Source: Paragordius varius (lineage: Eukaryota; Nematomorpha). From it: a DNA stretch of 64,000 nucleotides. Under the pieces are notes generated by a model. That model was not told where the DNA came from. It ran no database searches and saw only the letters and a list, made by a program, of their open reading frames with translations. Shown here piece by piece: positions 61,701 through 64,000 of this stretch. The position numbers were made by a program, and so were the translations under genes. The DNA is taken from assembly GCA_964247055.1 (NCBI GenBank), contig OZ176055.1, positions 3,782,001 to 3,846,000 of the forward strand. Direction: 5' to 3'. The first letter of the stretch is position 1; each line of letters opens with the position of its first letter.

Positions 61701-62282
61701 AAAATTTTTATGTATAATTTATATGATAGATGTTGATACCGTAGTAGTGAATTATACGATAAATGTTACAAGAGAATTGTTTGATATGGTGAATGAGCCA
61801 ACTGTCAATGCTATCATAGATGCTCTGGAAGAATGTTTGAAACAAGGACACATTTACACTGCACAAATTTTAGAGAAAGGTATAAATTCAAATTTGTTCT
61901 TTGATGGAAATATTTGAAAAAATATTTTGTTAATTGTTTTATCTTAACTCTTAAACATGGAACTTAAATGTATACTTGGGTAAATTAACGATTCCCATTT
62001 CAACAACCAAACTATAATAGATACAATGCATCTTTTGATTTTTATTAACGCACACAAGAGTAATTTATTATTATAGGGTTTTTCAAGAATTATATCATTA
62101 ATGAAATATATTTTTGAATTTATACATTATTTTAGATTCAAACTTAAAATCTAAATTATCGAAGAATCACGGAGATTGGATTCAGGAAGTGGTTTTAGTA
62201 GGAGGTTCTGTCAAAGTACCGCTTGTGTATGAGCGCATTAACCAATATTTTGAGAAAGCATGGCTACACTATAAGGATCTAG
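58745..62282 (+). CDS. HSPA13: HSPA13/STCH, microsomal Hsp70-like ATPase (3' end outside window)
   Basis: HSPA13 is an ER-associated Hsp70-type ATPase with no substrate-binding domain. Exons: 58745-58769, 58793-58988, 59013-59160, 59213-59354, 59515-59736, 60281-60451, 60694-60869, 61162-61264, 61730-61879, 62136-62282, consistent in phase, about 493 codons so far. The N-terminus MVDYFPSFGLLICGFLTAA is a signal anchor like human MAREMTILGSAVLTLLLAG. Then GLDLGTTYSSIG (phosphate 1), YDAKRFIGKKFT, IMAVPADFDSYQ, RTISEPTAAALS, VIDIGGGTTDISML (phosphate 2), NRLGGQDFNYQLL, TRELFD and EVVLVGGSVKVP (adenosine site). The last exon ends in phase 1, and the expected DPDLAV...GA-type C-terminal strand is not in the remaining 1.7 kb. 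The 5' 23-nt intron separates the anchor codons. Confidence 0.92.
58770..58792 (+). other. 23-nt intron 1 of HSPA13
   Basis: Begins gtaaaatttt and ends attactttag. It joins MVDYFPSFG to LLICGFLTAAYF, recreating the signal anchor of the family in frame. The first exon is only 25 nt. Confidence 0.75.
58989..59012 (+). other. Candidate 24-nt intron 2 of HSPA13
   Basis: Begins gtattttttt and ends aaaataag. Its length is a multiple of three with no stop, so retention would only insert eight residues (Phe/Ile/Lys-rich). Removal gives LYFGLDGNIYLGYE, which fits the family without a gap, so splicing is preferred but unproven. Confidence 0.6.
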
Positions 62283-62460
62283 GTATTAATTGTATTATAT
62301 TTAAAAAAAATTAAAAATACATTTATATGAATTTTTATAATAGAGAAACTAATAATGAATTTTATATGTTTCAATCAGAATTTCTCAATCATTCAAATCG
62401 TAAATGTTTTAAAGTTATACAAAAGTTTTATTTTTTGTTAGCATATGATACATTTTAGAG

Positions 62461-62640
62461 CAGGGGTACTTAAACCGCGACCCTTGGGCCTCAAACGGCC
62501 TTAAAAGTGTTTATTTATGGCTTTAAATTATTTAAATTATTTAACACACTCATTTAGATAATAATTATCTGCAAATTCAAGCAGGTATTAGATTTTTATC
62601 AAATTATATGGTGCAAATTTTTGCGGCCCTTTCAAATGTT
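62461..62640. mobile_element. hAT-type MITE remnant
   Basis: Starts CAGGGGTACTTAAACCGCGA followed by CCTTGGGCC, the CAGGGGT-tip and GGCC-box style of hAT MITEs. A second GCGGCCCTTT box lies near 62620. The right tip and duplication are not clear. Confidence 0.5.
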
Positions 62641-62715
62641 TTGCTAACATATCATAATTAGAAATTGTAAATATCGAAAACACAGGATATATAGCATATT
62701 TATTTTATTATATTA

Positions 62716-63842
62716 CTAGCGTAAATCTCGTGCTGCTACGCAGCACGAGAAAGTGCTTCGGACTTCTGGGGGGGGGGGGGGGGGTTTCGAAGTTTGGCTT
62801 TGAATGGGTCTACCGGTTTTCCGGTACCACATCAAAAAGTTACATGAGGAATCAGTTTTTAGCGGGTAGATCCTTACCCAGCAGCTATCATCAAAAAAAC
62901 GACTGACTTTAACAGGGAATACGTGGAATCCATATTGAATTTTTACGGTCTCATACCTAGGGTGAAAAATAGATTTAAAAAATTATTTTTGTGGACTTTG
63001 TTTTTTTTTGAAAAAATGGCATTTTACGGGGGGAGCGGGTAAAAAGAGGTCCTAAATCAAAAAAGTGAGACGACTATGTTCGGCGCGATCAAAGATAGGT
63101 AAACAAAAATCATATTTGAAATTGAATGGTCCTACACGTTCTCCAAAAAATTGACTTAACCCATTTTTCACACGGGGTAGGACCGAACTGGGGACCTAAT
63201 TCCAAACAGGGGGCGAAGCTATTGTCGGGGCATTCATTAATGATTAAATTTTTTCGATATTTGGATTTGATTGGGTTCACCGATTTTCCGGAGACAGATC
63301 ACAAAGTTACATGAGGAATCAGTTTTTAGCGGGTAGCTCCTTACCCAGCAGCTATCATCAAAGGAAGGCCTGACTAAAATTTTTGCCTTTTAACAGGGAA
63401 TACGTGGAATCCATATTGAAATTTTACGGTCTCATACCTAGGGCGAAAAATAGATTTAAAAAATTATTTTTGTGGACTTTTTTTTGAAAAAAATGGCATT
63501 TTACGGGGGGAGCGGGTAAAAAGAGGGCTTAAATTAAAAAAGTGACCCGACTATGTTCGGCGCAATCGAAAATAAGTAAATAAAAATCATATTTGAAATA
63601 GAATGGACCAACACGTTCTCCATAAAATTGTCTCAAAGACACGATTTTTGTGGACTTCTCTTTTCAAAAAAACCGTTTTTCACACGGGGTGGGCCCGAAC
63701 TGGGGGCCTATTTCAAAAAAGGGCGAAGCTATTGTCGGGGCATTCATTAATGATTATATTTTTTCGAAGTTTGGATTTGAATGGGTCTACCCGTTTTCCT
63801 GTACCAGATGACAAAGCCAGCATTTTCCTAAAAATATATAGA
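62716..63842 (-). mobile_element. Non-autonomous Helitron with a different 3' hairpin
   Basis: Minus reading starts TCTATATATTTTTAGG at 63842 after host A and ends CTAG (62719-62716) before host T. The 3' hairpin has a perfect 10-bp stem, CTCGTGCTGC / GCAGCACGAG, unlike the GTCAC hairpin of the other copies, although the body is homologous. The body contains a tandem duplication of about 480 bp (62850-63300 and 63310-63790). A run of 17 G (62768-62784) lies just inside the hairpin. It probably sits in the last HSPA13 intron. Confidence 0.78.
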
Positions 63843-64000
63843 TTAACAATGATTTACAATTGATCATAACGACCTTTTGTTAACACTAATTGACATAGCG
63901 TTCTTTGATTGTTTTGTAATGATGTGATTTAAGAATAGAGTCTTTTTAAAAAAATTATAAAATTTCGAAATCTCCTTTTAGTCCATTAATCAATCCTATA
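63843..64000. other. Window end, presumed HSPA13 intron
   Basis: AT-rich with no exon recognised. The missing 3' exon or exons of HSPA13 should lie beyond base 64000. Confidence 0.4.

Noticed and set aside
1-64000. tRNA, rRNA, snRNA, CRISPR array, LTR or virus-derived elements
   Set aside because: I looked for cloverleaf A/B boxes, rRNA and U-snRNA signatures, regular spacer arrays and polyprotein motifs and found none I could support. The hairpin repeat pair is the only candidate structured RNA.

Overview
This is a very AT-rich (roughly three quarters A+T by eye) animal nuclear window. It holds six intron-bearing protein genes, one small candidate gene, and many short mobile-element relics. 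The genes are recognisable from conserved motifs: a class A GPCR, UBXN4, RBM7, an AF4/FMR2 (AFF/lilliputian) protein, WDR3/Utp12 and HSPA13/STCH. AFF proteins, class A GPCRs and HSPA13 together point to a metazoan. Several introns are only about 19-24 nt long, defined by interrupted reading frames and family alignments. Among animals the only group I know with such introns is the dicyemid mesozoans, so a dicyemid-like parasite is my best guess; the assignment is inferred.

Layout. 1-8.3 kb is repeat-rich and gene-free: a foldback MITE, a hAT MITE, a Helitron, a TA-flanked MITE and the endonuclease part of a LINE. A GPCR lies on the minus strand at 8.33-9.71 kb. UBXN4 (minus, 10.98-15.11 kb) and RBM7 (plus, 15.16-16.36 kb) are head to head with 50 bp between start codons. 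16.5-19.5 kb has a small secreted-type ORF, a dispersed repeat and a Penelope-like fragment. The AFF gene (minus, 13 exons) fills 19.5-30.1 kb. 30.1-42.4 kb is a gene desert with a piggyBac-type MITE (TTAA ends), a hAT element with an exact 8-bp duplication, a LINE reverse-transcriptase tail, and two Helitron copies facing each other 5' to 5'. A lysine-rich protein of unknown function is at 42.4-43.6 kb. WDR3 (plus, 18 exons) covers 47.0-56.3 kb. HSPA13 (plus) starts at 58.7 kb, and its last exon or exons lie beyond the window.

How the genes relate. They are ordinary household genes, not a cluster: WDR3 in small-subunit ribosome assembly, RBM7 in nuclear RNA decay targeting, UBXN4 in ER-associated degradation with p97, AFF in transcription elongation, HSPA13 as an ER Hsp70-type ATPase. 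The striking feature is architecture: tiny introns beside introns swollen by non-autonomous transposons, and a dense exonic CAGCTG signal in the AFF gene. No tRNA, rRNA, CRISPR array, provirus or LTR element was seen. All exon joins were worked out by hand from splice sites, phase and remembered family sequences, and none has been tested against transcripts.
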